DNA of 14,908 bases from Pseudomonadota bacterium (lineage in GTDB: Bacteria > Pseudomonadota > Alphaproteobacteria > Acetobacterales > Acetobacteraceae). Shown piece by piece: positions 1 to 7,348 of this stretch (its first letter is position 1; the number at the start of each line of letters is the position of its first letter). The translations under genes and the position numbers were made by a program. The stretch lies in NCBI GenBank assembly GCA_021808985.1, contig JAKBAQ010000042.1, forward strand, positions 1 to 14,908, in the 5' to 3' direction. The notes beneath the pieces are model-generated. The model had not been told where the DNA came from. It worked only from the letters and a program-made list of their open reading frames with translations, and ran no database searches.

Positions 1-1697
1 CCGTCGATCTTGATGGCGCCCGAATAATCCCGGTTGATGCCCTGCAGCAGCCGCGTCACGGTGGATTTCCCCGAGCCGGAGCGCCCCACCAGCCCCAGCA
101 TGGTCCCCGCCGGAATTTTAAAGCTCATCTTGTCCAGCGCCGGCGTCTTGGCGCCTTCATAGCTGAAGGTCACATCGTCAAATTCCACCGCCCCCTCAAA
201 ACGCGGCCGCAACCCATGGGTGAGCGCGCGCTTCTCGTTCGGCCGGTTCAGGATCGAGCCAACCTGCCAGATCGCCGCCTGCGCCCGCTGCACGTCCTGC
301 ATCACCGTGGCCAGGCTCACCAGCGGCCCCGCCACCCGGCTGCCCAGCAGCATGTAGCCGGTGAGCGCGCCGATATCGAGCGGGTTGTTGGAGTTCATGG
401 CGATATAGGTGCCGAAGATCAGCACCCCATACTGGCTGTAGCGTTGCAGCGGCATCACCAGCATGGCCGGCCAGTTCGCCAGCCGCCCCATATCCATCAC
501 CATGGTGGCCGAGTTGGCGACCTTGCGGTCCCAGTCGGCGGCGCGCGAGGGCTCCAGCGCCAGCGCCTTTACGGTGCGGATACCATAAATGGTCTCGACC
601 AGAACCGACCCCTTGGCTGATTCGGCCATGATGAGCTTGCGGTTCATCAGCCCCAGCGGACGCAGGAAAACGCCGATGATCACCGCGATCAGCGACGCCG
701 CGATCAGCACGGTCCAGGCCATCGGCGCGCTCATGAAGAACAGGATCGGCAGCAGCAGAACCACCATGAACACATCGATGAACGTGTTCATCAGCCGCCC
801 GGTCAGGAACTCACGAACCTGATAAATCTGCTGCACCTTGTAGGTGAGCGTGCCGGCCTGCTCGCGTTCAAAAAACTCGATCGGCAGCGAGACCAGCCGG
901 TCGAAAATCCTCAGATTGAGCCGCGCGTCCAGCTTGGTGGCGATGATCACCTCCAGCAGCTTGCGGCCGAAGGTCAGCACCATCTCAAAGCCGGTGGAGA
1001 GAATGATCAGCACCGTCACCAGCGCCAGCGTGTTCCAGCTATGATACTGGATGACCGTGCCGATGACCCGCATCACCATGAAGATCGGGATGATGCTCAA
1101 AATGGTGATGGTGATCGATGCGATGCCGATATCGCGCAGCAGCGCCCGGTCAGACCATACCAGCCGCGCCAGCATGAGAAAATTAAACGCCTGCTCATCC
1201 TCGCTGCCCTCGCGTGAGGTGCGCACCAGCAGCGCCGCGCCGCTCCACACCTGCTTCAGCCGCAGCTCATCCACCGGCATCGCCGGGTCGCTGGTGCGCC
1301 CGCGCGGGTCGCGCAGCAGCAGCGTCTGGTTCTCCCGGTCGCGCCCGGTCACCAGTGCCGCGCCGCCATCGTCGAGCAGCAGGATAATCGGCGCCGCGTC
1401 GTCGATTCGCATCAGCTGGCGGAAGGTCATCGGCGCGCCGCGCGCCCACAGCCCGGCATCCTTCAGCCAGTCCAGCAGCACGAGCGGGGAGGGCGCGGCA
1501 TCATCGGGCCGCAGCCGCAGGGCCTCGGGGTTCAGCTCCACGCCATGGTAGCGCGCGGCGTTCATCACCGCCGCCAGCCGCGCCTGCACCAGCGGGCTGA
1601 GATTGATCTCAGCATCCATCAGCGCCGCCATGTCCAGGTTTGGTGCGCCGTGCCCCGTGGCGGAATTCGCGCCCGGATCGCGCTGCGTATCGTTCAT
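1..1697 (-). CDS. Type I secretion-type ABC exporter (permease + ATPase), 3' end beyond window
   Basis: Half-size ABC exporter fusing a membrane domain to an ATPase, of the kind that exports proteins or peptides with an HlyD-type adaptor and an outer-membrane channel. The first 565 codons are present and the rest lies before base 1. Residues 1-165 look like a C39 peptidase fold but hold no cysteine; the conserved Asp-Pro is at 130-131 and the usual His position is Ala, so this is a non-proteolytic substrate-docking domain as in HlyB/LapB. Membrane helices lie around 190-215, 222-243, 305-345 and 410-460, with the family motif LPIEFFE at 271-277. The ATPase begins near 500 and shows the Walker A motif GRSGSGKST at 538-546; Q-loop, signature and Walker B are cut off. 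The ATG at 1697 is chosen because an in-frame TGA lies three codons upstream and GAGAAGG sits about 10 bases before it. Its substrate cannot be told from the window. Confidence 0.9.
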   Translation of the reverse strand, partial: MNDTQRDPGANSATGHGAPNLDMAALMDAEINLSPLVQARLAAVMNAARYHGVELNPEALRLRPDDAAPSPLVLLDWLKDAGLWARGAPMTFRQLMRIDDAAPIILLLDDGGAALVTGRDRENQTLLLRDPRGRTSDPAMPVDELRLKQVWSGAALLVRTSREGSEDEQAFNFLMLARLVWSDRALLRDIGIASITITILSIIPIFMVMRVIGTVIQYHSWNTLALVTVLIILSTGFEMVLTFGRKLLEVIIATKLDARLNLRIFDRLVSLPIEFFEREQAGTLTYKVQQIYQVREFLTGRLMNTFIDVFMVVLLLPILFFMSAPMAWTVLIAASLIAVIIGVFLRPLGLMNRKLIMAESAKGSVLVETIYGIRTVKALALEPSRAADWDRKVANSATMVMDMGRLANWPAMLVMPLQRYSQYGVLIFGTYIAMNSNNPLDIGALTGYMLLGSRVAGPLVSLATVMQDVQRAQAAIWQVGSILNRPNEKRALTHGLRPRFEGAVEFDDVTFSYEGAKTPALDKMSFKIPAGTMLGLVGRSGSGKSTVTRLLQGINRDYSGAIKID

Positions 1698-1930
1698 GCG
1701 GTATCAACCTTCTCTGGACAGCTACTTAACCTCGGTGACCCGAGCGATATACGCGGCTTATGCCCGAATTGCGCCCGGAAATACAACGTCATTCGGTCAG
1801 TCTATTATTAAGGTTGTGTTTTCCAGGCGGGCTGTCTTCTCAAAATCTCATGAGCCGCCCCACCCCGGCGCTGTTCAACGGCCCCGGAATCTGTAAATTT
1901 CGCCCACCACAGAACGTATCATGGTCCCAG
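1698..1930. other. Divergent intergenic region between the ABC exporter and the acetyltransferase
   Basis: A 233-base gap that must hold the promoters of both flanking genes. On the minus strand near 1785-1805 is TAATAATAGACTGACC, whose TAGACT matches the -10 boxes proposed for tatA and the permease, but no good -35 lies 16-18 bases upstream. No clear promoter could be picked for the plus strand. Short open frames cross the region but have no ribosome binding site or recognisable protein content. Confidence 0.3.
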
Positions 1931-2422
1931 ATGGAAATCTCACCCGCAACCGAAGCCGACCTGCCCGCCATCCAGTCCATCTACGCGCATCATGTGCTGG
2001 CCGGCACCGGCACATTCGAGGAAGCGCCCCCATCCCTGGAAGAGTTCGAGGCGCGTTACCGCGCCGGCCTCGCCGCGGGCCATGCCTGGCTGGTGGCGCA
2101 TGACTCCTCCGGCTGCCTCGGCTTTGGCTATTACGGCGCCTTCCGCACCCGCGCGTCTTACCGCTTCACGGTCGAGGACAGTGTCTATGTTCGCGAAAAT
2201 GTGCACGGCCAGGGCGTGGGCAAGGCGCTCGTGGCGGCCCTGCTGGCCCATGCCTCGGCCGCCGGCTTCAAGCAGATGCTGGCGATGATCGGCGATTCCG
2301 AGAACGTCGCCTCCATCGGCGTGCATGCGAGCCTGGGCTTTCAGGCCGTCGGCACCATGCGCAAGGTCGGCTACAAATTCGGCCGCTGGCTCGATGTGGT
2401 CATCATGCAAAAAGCACTCTGA
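1931..2422 (+). CDS. GNAT N-acetyltransferase, phosphinothricin/methionine-sulfoximine acetyltransferase type
   Basis: Predicted 163-residue cytoplasmic acetyl-CoA-dependent N-acetyltransferase. Family members acetylate L-phosphinothricin, methionine sulfoximine, methionine sulfone or related amino acids. The order of landmarks is typical: opening I-x-P-A-T-E-A-D-L-x-A-I at 3-14, IYAHHV at 17-22, FRTRASYRFTVEDSVYV at 71-87, the acetyl-CoA pyrophosphate loop NVHGQGVGKAL at 90-100, SIGVHASLGF at 128-137 and the closing VGYKFGRWLDVVIMQ at 146-160. Length and both ends fit the family, which is why the ATG at 1931 is preferred over in-frame ATGs at 1760 and 1850, although no strong Shine-Dalgarno precedes any of them. 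It stands alone, divergent from the ABC exporter and convergent with the alcohol dehydrogenase gene. The fold and subfamily are secure; the natural substrate is not. Confidence 0.88.
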   Translation: MEISPATEADLPAIQSIYAHHVLAGTGTFEEAPPSLEEFEARYRAGLAAGHAWLVAHDSSGCLGFGYYGAFRTRASYRFTVEDSVYVRENVHGQGVGKALVAALLAHASAAGFKQMLAMIGDSENVASIGVHASLGFQAVGTMRKVGYKFGRWLDVVIMQKAL

Positions 2423-2431
2423 GGCAGCACA

Positions 2432-2457
2432 GGCCAGGGGCGGCAACTCCCCTGGCC
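2432..2457. terminator. GC-rich hairpin between convergent genes
   Basis: A perfect 9-bp inverted repeat (GGCCAGGGG and CCCCTGGCC) around an 8-base loop lies between the stop codons of the acetyltransferase (plus) and the alcohol dehydrogenase (minus). It can form in RNA from either strand. There is no U-run on either side, so it is a weak intrinsic terminator or an RNA 3'-end stabiliser. Confidence 0.5.
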
Positions 2458-2471
2458 CGGCGCGCCAACCG

Positions 2472-3644
2472 TTACGCGCTCAGCCCGTCCAGCGAGCCCT
2501 TCATCGCCGCGTTGAGAATCCGCTTCATGTCGGCGGCGGTGGCGGGGCGGGGGTTGTCGGGCGTGTTGGGGTCGAGGAACGCTTCCTGCGCCAGCTCGTC
2601 CAGCGCCTCCTCGCTCACCTTCAAATCCACGATGGTATGCGGAATTTTCAGCGCCGCGCGCAAATCCAGCACCCAGGCCATGAACCCGTCAAACCCGCCC
2701 GCCAGCCCCAGGCAGCGCGCCAGTGTGGCCATCCGCTCCTCTATCACCGGCCGGTTATAGGCCAGCACATAGGGCATCAGCACCGCGTTGGTCAGCCCGT
2801 GATGTGCATGAAACCGCGCGCCGATCGGATGGCTGAGCGAATGGATCGCCCCCAGCGCCTTCTGGAAGGCGGTCGCCCCCATCGAGGCGGCGGTCAGCAT
2901 GTTCATGCGCGCATTCGCGTTGCGCGGCTCGTTCACGGCGGTAATCAGGTTTTCCTTCACCAGCATCATCCCCTGAATGGCGATGCCATCGGCGATGGGA
3001 TGATAGAACGGCCCGTAATAAGCCTCCAGGCAATGCGCGAGCGCATCCATCCCGGTCCAGGCGGTAATGCTCGCGGGCAGGCCGTAGGTCAGTTCGGGGT
3101 CCAGAATCACCAGCCGCGGCAGCATCTGCGCATGCAGCAGAATCAGCTTGCGGCCGATGCTCGTATCGGTCACCACGCTGGCGCGTCCCACTTCCGAGCC
3201 TGTCCCCGCCGTGGTCGGCACCGCGAAAATCGGCGGCAGCGGGCGGTCCAGCTCCGGCGCCGCCAGCGTTATCTCAAAATCCCATAGCGGGCGCGAGGTC
3301 GAGACGGCGAGCGCGATGGTCTTGCCGCAATCCAGCCCCGAGCCGCCGCCAACGGCGATCACCGCCTCCGCACCATGCGCCCTGTAAACCTCCGCCCCCG
3401 CCGCCACATTGGCGGCGATCGGGTTGGGATTCACATCATGGAACACAACCGGCGCAATGCCCTCGGCTTCCAGCCCGGCGGTGATTCCGGCCAAAAACGG
3501 CAGCCCCGCCACGCCCGGGTCGGTCACGATCAGCACGCGCTTGAGCCCAAGCGCCTTCACCCGGCCGGGCAGCTCCGCGATGCGCCCCACACCGGCCAGA
3601 ATTTCAGTCGGGATACGCCAGTTGCCGCGCAATTCGATTGTCAT
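2472..3644 (-). CDS. Iron-containing (group III) alcohol dehydrogenase
   Basis: Predicted 390-residue cytoplasmic NAD(P)-dependent dehydrogenase. The nucleotide-binding motif GGGSGLDCGK is at 99-108 and PTTAGTGSE at 143-151. By alignment in memory with FucO, the metal ligands are Asp200 and His204 (GMDALAHCLEAY), His268 and His282 (AIHSLSHPIG...HHG), with the conserved extra His272. Length is normal for the family. The ATG at 3644 has GAGAGGA about 8 bases upstream, and the stop of the ligase gene ends just before it (TGA-G-ATG), so the two are almost certainly co-transcribed and coupled in translation. That pairing suggests the substrate is a hydroxyl group on the ligase product, for example a gamma-glutamyl amino alcohol. 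Substrate assignment is inference; the enzyme family is clear. Confidence 0.92.
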   Translation of the reverse strand: MTIELRGNWRIPTEILAGVGRIAELPGRVKALGLKRVLIVTDPGVAGLPFLAGITAGLEAEGIAPVVFHDVNPNPIAANVAAGAEVYRAHGAEAVIAVGGGSGLDCGKTIALAVSTSRPLWDFEITLAAPELDRPLPPIFAVPTTAGTGSEVGRASVVTDTSIGRKLILLHAQMLPRLVILDPELTYGLPASITAWTGMDALAHCLEAYYGPFYHPIADGIAIQGMMLVKENLITAVNEPRNANARMNMLTAASMGATAFQKALGAIHSLSHPIGARFHAHHGLTNAVLMPYVLAYNRPVIEERMATLARCLGLAGGFDGFMAWVLDLRAALKIPHTIVDLKVSEEALDELAQEAFLDPNTPDNPRPATAADMKRILNAAMKGSLDGLSA

Positions 3645-3645
3645 C

Positions 3646-5007
3646 TCACATCCTCTCAAATGACCGGAAACGTTCCCAGTCGGTAACAGCCGTGTTGAAC
3701 GCGTCCAGCTCAACCTTCGCCATGTTGGCGTAATGCGCCACCACATCCGCGCCGAAGGCAGCCTTGTTGAATTCGCTCTCCCGGAACAGCTTGGCCGCGT
3801 CGGCCAGCGTATTGGGCACGCGCGGCAGCCCGGCGGTATAGGCGTTGCCGCTGAACATCGGCACCGGCGGCAGGTCGCTCTCCACCCCGTCCAGCCCGGC
3901 GGCGAGCATGGCGGCCAGCACCAGATACGGATTCACATCGCCGCCCGGCAGGCGGTTCTCCACCCGCAGAGACTTGCCATGCCCCAGAATGCGCAGCGCG
4001 CAGGTACGGTTATCCATCCCCCAGGCCAGCGCGGTGGGGGCGAAGCTGCCATTGGCGTAGCGCTTGTAGGAATTGATGTTGGGCGCGAAGAAAAACGTCA
4101 GGTCCGGCGCATGCTTCAACAACCCCGCAAGAAATTGCAGGAAAAATTTTGAAGGGCTGTGCCCGTCCTCACCCAGGAACACGGCCCGCCCCTCGCGGTC
4201 GCGCAAGGAGAGATGCGTATGGCACGAGCTGCCCTCACGCTCATTGAACTTGGCCATGAAGGTGATGGCATGGTCCATCGAGGCGGCAATCTCCTTCGCC
4301 GCCTCCTTATATATAACATGCGCATCGCAGGTGGTCACCGCGTCGCTATACGCGAAGTTGATCTCATGCTGGCCGAGATTGCATTCGCCCTTGGAGTTCT
4401 CCACCTGTATGCCGGCCGCCTCCATCGCATTGCGAATCGCCCGTATCACCGGCTCCACCCGCGCCGTGCCGAGGATTGAGTAATCATTGTTATACTGGTT
4501 CGCCGGGGTCAGCCCCCGGTAGGCGCGGTTCCACGCATCCTCGTAGGTGTTCTTGAAGAGGATAAATTCCAGCTCGGTGGCGGCGAAGGCGCTCAGCCCA
4601 TGCGCCGCCAGGCGTTCCAGCTGCCGCTTCAGCATGGTCCGCGGCGCTATTTCAGCCGGCCGGTGCCCCTTCAGCTCAATGTCGCACAGGATGATGGCGG
4701 CTCCCGGCTGCCAGGGGGCGAGTCTCAGTGTGCCAAGGTCCGGCGCGAAGATGAAATCGCCATAGCCTTTTTCCCAGGAGGTAAGATCATACCCCGGAAC
4801 CGTTCCACATTCGATATCGGTGGCGAGCAGATAAGAGCACCCCTCCGCCGCCTCCGAAGCGACTGAGTCGAAAAAGAATTTCGGCATCACCCGCTTGCCC
4901 TGCAAACGGCCCTGCATGTCCGGCGCCGCCATGATGATCGTGTCAATTTCGCCGCGCTCGGCCATCGCGCGCAATGCCGGCAAGCTCAGTTTCGGTTCGT
5001 CAGCCAT
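3646..5007 (-). CDS. Glutamine synthetase family gamma-glutamyl amine ligase (PuuA/GlnT/GlnA4-like)
   Basis: Predicted 453-residue cytoplasmic ATP-dependent ligase with the complete catalytic half of glutamine synthetase: ELEF at 145-148 (Glu145, Glu147), GECNLGQHEINF at 207-218 (Glu208, Glu215), HTHLSL at 263-268, NSYKR at 312-316, MDNRTCALRI at 331-340 and RVENRLPGGDVNPY at 348-361. The N-terminal domain lacks the DGSS loop that carries the ammonium-site aspartate of classical GlnA and instead has the DMQGRLQGKRV stretch (30-40) seen in gamma-glutamyl-amine ligases. No adenylylation-site tyrosine motif was recognised. This fits glutamylation of an amine rather than ammonia. The ATG at 5007 has AGGGAGG about 7 bases upstream; the frame stays open to 5310, but that stretch crosses the divergent permease gene and is not coding. 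It is followed at once by the alcohol dehydrogenase gene. The exact amine is unknown: ethanolamine, alaninol, isopropylamine or putrescine are candidates. Confidence 0.9.
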   Translation of the reverse strand: MADEPKLSLPALRAMAERGEIDTIIMAAPDMQGRLQGKRVMPKFFFDSVASEAAEGCSYLLATDIECGTVPGYDLTSWEKGYGDFIFAPDLGTLRLAPWQPGAAIILCDIELKGHRPAEIAPRTMLKRQLERLAAHGLSAFAATELEFILFKNTYEDAWNRAYRGLTPANQYNNDYSILGTARVEPVIRAIRNAMEAAGIQVENSKGECNLGQHEINFAYSDAVTTCDAHVIYKEAAKEIAASMDHAITFMAKFNEREGSSCHTHLSLRDREGRAVFLGEDGHSPSKFFLQFLAGLLKHAPDLTFFFAPNINSYKRYANGSFAPTALAWGMDNRTCALRILGHGKSLRVENRLPGGDVNPYLVLAAMLAAGLDGVESDLPPVPMFSGNAYTAGLPRVPNTLADAAKLFRESEFNKAAFGADVVAHYANMAKVELDAFNTAVTDWERFRSFERM

Positions 5008-5186
5008 GGGTGCCTCCCTCTGTTGTTTGGATATAAGCACAGCTTTGGCGGCGCGAGAATGACAGCGCAGCACACCAGCCCCCCCGCCACATGACGGGCC
5101 GTTAAGTTTCGCTTGAAGAATGTGGAAGCTTCTGCCTAGACTGACGCAATCATTAATCGTGGATAAGCCACGCGAGGGGGTTAAAC
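5008..5186. promoter_or_regulatory. Divergent promoter region of the ligase operon and the permease
   Basis: A 179-base gap between two genes that probably share a pathway. For the minus-strand ligase gene, an extended -10 box TGC-TTATAT is read at 5031-5039, leaving a leader of under 20 bases that holds the AGGGAGG ribosome site; its -35 (TTCTCG, 17 bases upstream) is poor, as is common with extended -10 promoters. No dedicated regulator gene adjoins the region and no convincing operator palindrome was found. Confidence 0.4.
5113..5142 (+). promoter_or_regulatory. Candidate sigma-70-type promoter of the permease gene
   Basis: TTGAAG at 5113-5118 and TAGACT at 5137-5142 are separated by 18 bases and would start transcription about 38 bases before the permease ATG. 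The -10 box is the same hexamer as in the tatA promoter candidate. The match is moderate and rests on inspection only. Confidence 0.38.
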
Positions 5187-6731
5187 ATGGCGGACCAGAC
5201 AGAACAACAAATACTCGCGGCAGACGCCGCGACCCTGCACAAGATGGGGTATGCGCAAGAACTTTCAAGGCGCATGCATGGTTTTTCAAATTTTGCCGTG
5301 TCGTTTTCAATCATCTGCATTCTCGCCGGCGGCATCACCTCCTTCCAGGTGGGCTTCTCCACCGGCGGCGGCCTGACCACCATCGTCGGCTGGATCGTGG
5401 GCTGCACCTTCGCCCTCATCGTCGGCCTCTCCATGGCGCAGATCGCCTCCGCCTACCCCACGGCGGGCGGCCTGTACCACTGGTCCTCCATTCTCGGCGG
5501 CCGCGCCTGGGGCTGGGTCACCGCCTGGTTCAACCTGCTCGGCCTCATTTTCGTCATTTCCTCGGTTAATGTCGGCGTCTACAATCTCGGCGTCGGGCTG
5601 ATCCTCAACAACATCTTCAACATCAACACCTCCGCCTGGGGTTTTGAGCAGCAGACCATCGCGGTTGTCTGCATCACCGTGCTCCAGGGGCTGCTCAACC
5701 ACTTCGGCATCCGTACCACCACCAAGCTGATCGACTTCTCCGGCGTGCTCATCCTGGTCATCGCCGTGCTGCTCACCGGGGTCATGCTCTTCGGCGTCCA
5801 GCATTATGACCTCTCGCGCCTGGTCACCTTCACCAACTTCTCCGGCAATCCCGGCGGCGGCGTGGTGCCGCAGTCCAACAGCCCGTTCTATCTCTTCCTG
5901 CTGGCGCTGCTCTATCCGCTTTACACCGTCACCGGGTTTGATGGTTCAGCCCACACCTCGGAAGAAACGGTGGACGCCCGCCGCAACGTGCCGCGCGGCA
6001 TTCTCAACGCCATCATCTGGTCGGCCGTGTTCGGCCTGGCGATGGCCAGCGCGTTCGTCCTGGCGATGCCCGACCAGGCAAAAGCCGCGGCGGCCGGCGG
6101 CAATGTCATCTTCAACCTGATGGCCTCGCTCACCGTCCCCAGCTGGATCAAGGACATTCTCTACGTCGGCATCGTCCTCTCCAACTTCCTCTGCGCCCTG
6201 GCCGGCGTCACCTCCACCTCGCGCATGGTCTATGCCTTTTCGCGTGATGGCGGCCTGCCCGGCAGCAAATGGCTCAAGCAGGTGAACGAGACGCATCGCT
6301 CGCCGGTCTATGCCATCTGGTTCACCGTGGTGCTCTCCATCGCCTCCACGCTGTACTCCCCGGCCTTCGCGGCGCTGGCGGCTGGCTGCGCGATGTTCCT
6401 CTACATCTCCTACTCCATGCCCATCCTCGCCGGTCTCTTCGCCGAGGGCAAAACCTGGACAGAGTTCGGTCCCTTCCGCCTGGGCGCCTTCTCCAAACCC
6501 CTGGCGCTCATCACCAGCGTCGGCGGCATTGTCATCATCTATATCGGCACCCGCCCGCCCAATGACATTCTGGACAGCTACTTCATCGGCCTGCTCGGGC
6601 TGATGGCGATCATCTGGTTCGGCATCGCCCGCACCCGCTTCCCCGGCCCGCCGATCGGCGCCGCCGCGGTGGCCGCCCGCGCCGCTGAAATCGCCGCCGA
6701 GGAAGCCGCATTGCGCGGCTCGCCAGACTAG
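5187..6731 (+). CDS. APC superfamily amino acid/amine/choline permease (ACT family)
   Basis: Predicted 514-residue inner-membrane permease with about 12 hydrophobic helices, the first near residues 36-58. The signature GFDGSAHTSEET at 250-261 followed by ARRNVPRGI (264-272) is typical of the amino acid/choline transporter branch, which includes GABA, choline and polyamine/ethanolamine permeases of bacteria and fungi. PTAGGLYHW at 91-99 is also characteristic. Start: GAGGGGG lies about 7 bases before the ATG at 5187. It is transcribed away from the ligase/alcohol dehydrogenase operon, so uptake of that pathway's amine is the natural guess. The last 25 or so residues are Ala/Glu-rich and cytoplasmic. 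The family is clear; the substrate is inferred from the neighbours only. Confidence 0.92.
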   Translation: MADQTEQQILAADAATLHKMGYAQELSRRMHGFSNFAVSFSIICILAGGITSFQVGFSTGGGLTTIVGWIVGCTFALIVGLSMAQIASAYPTAGGLYHWSSILGGRAWGWVTAWFNLLGLIFVISSVNVGVYNLGVGLILNNIFNINTSAWGFEQQTIAVVCITVLQGLLNHFGIRTTTKLIDFSGVLILVIAVLLTGVMLFGVQHYDLSRLVTFTNFSGNPGGGVVPQSNSPFYLFLLALLYPLYTVTGFDGSAHTSEETVDARRNVPRGILNAIIWSAVFGLAMASAFVLAMPDQAKAAAAGGNVIFNLMASLTVPSWIKDILYVGIVLSNFLCALAGVTSTSRMVYAFSRDGGLPGSKWLKQVNETHRSPVYAIWFTVVLSIASTLYSPAFAALAAGCAMFLYISYSMPILAGLFAEGKTWTEFGPFRLGAFSKPLALITSVGGIVIIYIGTRPPNDILDSYFIGLLGLMAIIWFGIARTRFPGPPIGAAAVAARAAEIAAEEAALRGSPD

Positions 6732-6767
6732 AGCCAGGGCCTGCTATTATTAAAAATTTTTGCGGGG

Positions 6768-6799
6768 TTTGGGGCGCTTTTTATAAAAAGCGCCCCAAA
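6768..6799. repeat. Perfect 32-bp palindrome
   Basis: The two arms TTTGGGGCGC and GCGCCCCAAA enclose TTTTTATAAAAA, so all 32 bases are self-complementary with no mismatch. The flanks extend the symmetry loosely (GGGG before, CC after). It sits 36 bases after the permease stop and just before a separate terminator hairpin. It could act as a terminator for either strand, or be one copy of a dispersed palindromic repeat. Confidence 0.7.
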
Positions 6800-6815
6800 A
6801 ACCTTTAAACCTGCC

Positions 6816-6850
6816 AAACAAAACGGCGCCCTCGGGCGCCGTTTTGTTTT
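6816..6850. terminator. Bidirectional intrinsic terminator between permease and praR-like gene
   Basis: A 15-bp perfect stem (6816-6830 with 6835-6849) closes a CTCG tetraloop. The GC core CGGCGCC/GGCGCCG is flanked by AAACAAAA on the left and TTTTGTTTT on the right, giving a U-rich tail on RNA from either strand. It lies between convergent genes and can end both the permease transcript (plus) and the regulator transcript (minus). Confidence 0.85.
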
Positions 6851-6868
6851 AACCGGTTAAACTGAAAC

Positions 6869-7348
6869 TCAATGCGCCTCGAAGCTTGCCTCAGGCGGCG
6901 CGAGTGACTTCATCAGGTCGAACATGCGCTTGCGCATCGCGGGGTCGGTAATGCGGTAATAGGCCCGCACCAGCTCCAGCGTCTCGCGCTTGGTCAAATG
7001 GTCGTCCACCCCGGCGGCGAACGGCTCCTGCGCCTCGGCGAACCCATACATCCGCCCGCGCGGGCCGGAGACCGGGCTTTCCGACATACCCTCGGGCATG
7101 TCATCGAAAAAATAGCTGATCGGCACATCCAGCACGCGGGAAATATCGAACAGGCGCGACGCGCCAACCCGGTTCACACCCCGCTCATATTTCTGCACTT
7201 GCTGGAAGGTCAGGCCCAACGCATCACCCAGCCGCTCCTGCGACATGCCAAGCAATGTGCGCCGCAGACGCACGCGCGAACCCACATGGATATCAATCGG
7301 ACTCGGGCGGCTTTCGCGTTCTGGACGTTCGGCGTTCTCTTCGGCCAT
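6869..7348 (-). CDS. praR: XRE-family HTH transcriptional regulator, PraR-like
   Basis: Predicted 159-residue DNA-binding protein of the Cro/CI (HTH_3) type. After a short charged N-terminus, PIDIHVGSRVRLRRTLLGMSQ (17-37) leads into the helix-turn-helix SQERLGDALGLTFQQVQKYERG (36-57) and GVNRVGASRLFDISRVLDV (57-75). This block is highly conserved in the alphaproteobacterial PraR group, whose studied members in Rhizobium and Azorhizobium repress surface, biofilm and symbiosis-related genes. The C-terminal half carries the helix-rich LTKRETLELVRAYYRITDPAMRKRMFDLMKSL. The ATG at 7348 is directly preceded by an in-frame TAG, so no longer start exists, and the ribosome site is weak. In many alphaproteobacteria this gene lies between lnt and metK; here lnt is upstream on the same strand but metK is missing. 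Target genes cannot be told from the window. Confidence 0.85.
   Translation of the reverse strand: MAEENAERPERESRPSPIDIHVGSRVRLRRTLLGMSQERLGDALGLTFQQVQKYERGVNRVGASRLFDISRVLDVPISYFFDDMPEGMSESPVSGPRGRMYGFAEAQEPFAAGVDDHLTKRETLELVRAYYRITDPAMRKRMFDLMKSLAPPEASFEAH

Noticed and set aside
1545..1896. Small overlapping plus-strand frames near the ABC exporter start
   Set aside because: They lie largely antisense to the exporter, lack ribosome sites, and encode nothing recognisable.
2325..3287. 320-codon plus-strand frame overlapping the acetyltransferase end and the alcohol dehydrogenase
   Set aside because: It runs antisense to a dehydrogenase with intact metal ligands and has no ribosome site or recognisable content.
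5008..5310. Extended N-terminus of the ligase frame up to 5310
   Set aside because: The added residues would overlap the divergent permease gene and lie upstream of a strong ribosome site and family-like start at 5007.
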